A DNA stretch of 7,450 nt from positions 1-7,450 of the forward strand of contig JAGBUF010000236.1 of NCBI GenBank assembly GCA_017630975.1, given 5' to 3'. The notes below the pieces were generated by a model. It worked only from the letters and a program-made list of their open reading frames with translations. It made no database searches and was not told the DNA's origin. The position numbers and the translations under genes are program-made. This DNA comes from Paraprevotella sp. GTDB lineage: Bacteria; Bacteroidota; Bacteroidia; Bacteroidales; Bacteroidaceae. Positions 5,846 through 7,450 of the stretch are shown piece after piece. How positions within the stretch are numbered: position 1 is the stretch's first letter; every line of letters begins with the position of its first letter.

Positions 5846-7450
5846 TTAGAAGATGATTCCACCCTCTGTGTCATCCTCATAATAATTGGTGTCATTCTCT
5901 ATATTGCTGTCTTCACTGTCTTGCGTAACCTCTTCAGGATCCTCAAATTCAATAGATGAGGGTTCGTCCAATAGAAGTTCTTCCGAAATTTGTAGTGGGG
6001 CGAATTTTTCATCATAGAATTTCTTGTAATCGTCAAAACTGAAAACTTTTCCTAATAATTGCAGATTCTTTTCAGAGATAATGACGGAACGGATATTGGT
6101 TAAAACAAGATTCATGTGTGAGTCACCATACAATTTTTGAGCGTAGGCATGTGCTTCATCGTAGCTCATGAATCCATGAACCTGCATCTGTGAGATACCA
6201 TTACTCTCAATGATGTTGATATCAAAATTGCGTACCATGAAGTTGGAGAAATTATATTTTGCCATTTCAAACAGCAATTGATTTTCATCCAGACTATTGG
6301 TGGGGTAGGCTAAGAGGAATACGAATGGAGTGATTTTTTCATCGCTCAATTCTTGTTGGGTGATAGTGGAGTCAAGGGCGGCGTCGATACTTCTTCTGCC
6401 CCAAATATCACTTGCATTATACTTGTCATCCGCTAACAGACGTCCTTCCTCAATCCCTTTCATTATGCTTTGTGCCATTTGTGTAATTTCATCTTGCGGA
6501 TATTTTTCAATGACTTGTTTGAGGGTAACAAGGAAACTGTCCCGTTGTCCTGTATATAACTCACTCATCGCTTGTATGAACATGAACTTGGAACGATGTG
6601 CGCCTTCAGGAAAATCAACGGAGGACATTTCATAATTGTCAAAGACCTGCGAGTAGTCGTTGCTCAAATAAGCTTGATATGTAGCAGCATATAATGAATC
6701 TTCAATATGTTTTCCATGTTTGGCATACAATTCATAATTCGGATTGGCGAGCATGATGGCATATTTGCTTTCAGGGAACTCTTCAATGAGTCTTTGTCTG
6801 TATTTCTCAGCCTCAGATACATCCTTTAGTCGTCCATAGATAAGGAACAAGTGGTAATAGACATTATCTTTGTTTTCCGTTTCAGGGAATTTTTCAAGTA
6901 ATCGTAACAGGGTTCTTTGCGACAAAGCAAAATTTTCCAATTTTTCCATTTCAAGGATGCCGGCTTGATAAAGTCCATCCCGTATGATTTCGTTAGAGGC
7001 TTGGAGTTGTTCTTCTGTAAAAGGTATTTGTTGCAAATAATATTCCCGTCGGTGTGGGTCGGCAGCCAATGAATCGGCTATCCGTTGTTTTTCAGCCTCA
7101 AGACTTTCTGCCATGGCCAGACTGTCGGAGAGCTGATTCTGAATACTGTCTCCGTCTTCATAGTTGTACTCATCAAAAGAATTGTTGGAATCATCTGCTT
7201 TTTTGCTTCTTCTCCAATTGTCTTCCAAAGGTCTGTTACCCCATATTCGGGTAAATTGCCGTTTTCCTTGTGCTACTACTGCCTTGTTGTAAAAATACCA
7301 AGTGCTGTTTTCATTCTTTGTTCCGGTGGCTCCTCTATTTCCCGTTTGCTGAACAGGACGATTAGCACTATTTTGTGCCATGTTCTGTTTCATCTGGTTA
7401 TCCATTTCTTTGCGTGCTTCTTCTTTCTCCTTTTTCTTGAGCGCTTCAAT
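5846..7450 (-). CDS. porW: PorW/SprE-like tetratricopeptide protein, C-terminal part (N-terminus beyond window edge)
   Basis: The frame stays open to the right edge: 15 more codons, rich in Lys and Glu (KKKEKEEARKE), precede the ATG at 7405, so that Met is internal. Numbering from it, a polar linker (1-33) is followed by WYFYN (36-40) and IWGNRPLEDNWRRS (54-67), which I recall as hallmarks of the SprE/PorW family. Residues about 140-320 are helical with TPR-like spacing (for example 145-170 and 182-213, each ending in a FPE/FPES turn). A mixed alpha/beta C-terminal domain lies near 358-470, followed by a very acidic tail. PorW and SprE are envelope lipoproteins needed for type IX secretion and gliding; the lipoprotein signal would be off-window. 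The gene leads into the porX-like gene 19 bases downstream, so both probably share a promoter outside the window. Assignment rests on remembered motifs, so a generic TPR lipoprotein remains possible. Confidence 0.75.
   Translation of the reverse strand: MEALKKKEKEEARKEMDNQMKQNMAQNSANRPVQQTGNRGATGTKNENSTWYFYNKAVVAQGKRQFTRIWGNRPLEDNWRRSKKADDSNNSFDEYNYEDGDSIQNQLSDSLAMAESLEAEKQRIADSLAADPHRREYYLQQIPFTEEQLQASNEIIRDGLYQAGILEMEKLENFALSQRTLLRLLEKFPETENKDNVYYHLFLIYGRLKDVSEAEKYRQRLIEEFPESKYAIMLANPNYELYAKHGKHIEDSLYAATYQAYLSNDYSQVFDNYEMSSVDFPEGAHRSKFMFIQAMSELYTGQRDSFLVTLKQVIEKYPQDEITQMAQSIMKGIEEGRLLADDKYNASDIWGRRSIDAALDSTITQQELSDEKITPFVFLLAYPTNSLDENQLLFEMAKYNFSNFMVRNFDINIIESNGISQMQVHGFMSYDEAHAYAQKLYGDSHMNLVLTNIRSVIISEKNLQLLGKVFSFDDYKKFYDEKFAPLQISEELLLDEPSSIEFEDPEEVTQDSEDSNIENDTNYYEDDTEGGIIF

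Noticed and set aside
7403..7405. ATG at 7405 (- strand) as the start of the TPR protein
   Set aside because: The frame continues open to base 7450 with a Lys/Glu-rich coding-like stretch and no stop, and no signal peptide follows the ATG; the real start is outside the window.

Overview
The window looks like core chromosome of a Bacteroidales bacterium, most like Bacteroides or Phocaeicola; genus is inferred, not proven. The evidence is a Bacteroidetes-type promoter (TTTG, 18-base gap, TATATTTG) upstream of a thioredoxin gene, A/T-rich start regions without Shine-Dalgarno sequences, moderately AT-rich DNA, and proteins (PorX-like, PorW/SprE-like, dnaE followed by thioredoxin) typical of Bacteroidetes. 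I see no mobile element, CRISPR array, tRNA or rRNA gene, and no stretch over 300 bases without a gene.

There are two convergent gene groups. On the + strand (1-3756) lie the 3' part of dnaE (DNA polymerase III alpha subunit, cut by the left edge), a thioredoxin with its own promoter overlapping the end of dnaE, and a small, very acidic protein of unknown function 10 bases behind it. A strong stem-loop with a T-tract (3775-3813) closes this group and sits in the gap between the two groups.

On the - strand (7450-3859, read right to left) lie a PorW/SprE-like tetratricopeptide protein (its N-terminus is beyond the right edge), a PorX-like response regulator with a C-terminal PglZ alkaline-phosphatase-fold domain, and tsaE, the ATPase of the tRNA t6A pathway. 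The gaps are only 19 and 3 bases, so these three are almost certainly one operon.

The most interesting part is the - strand operon. PorX and PorW/SprE are known as regulator and lipoprotein of the type IX secretion system (T9SS) in Porphyromonas and Flavobacterium. If this genome is a Bacteroides, a genus generally regarded as lacking a T9SS, the pair must serve another purpose, and their adjacency suggests that they work together. The PorX-like protein keeps a full phosphorelay site and a full set of putative metal and nucleophile residues, so it should be an active enzyme controlled by phosphorylation.
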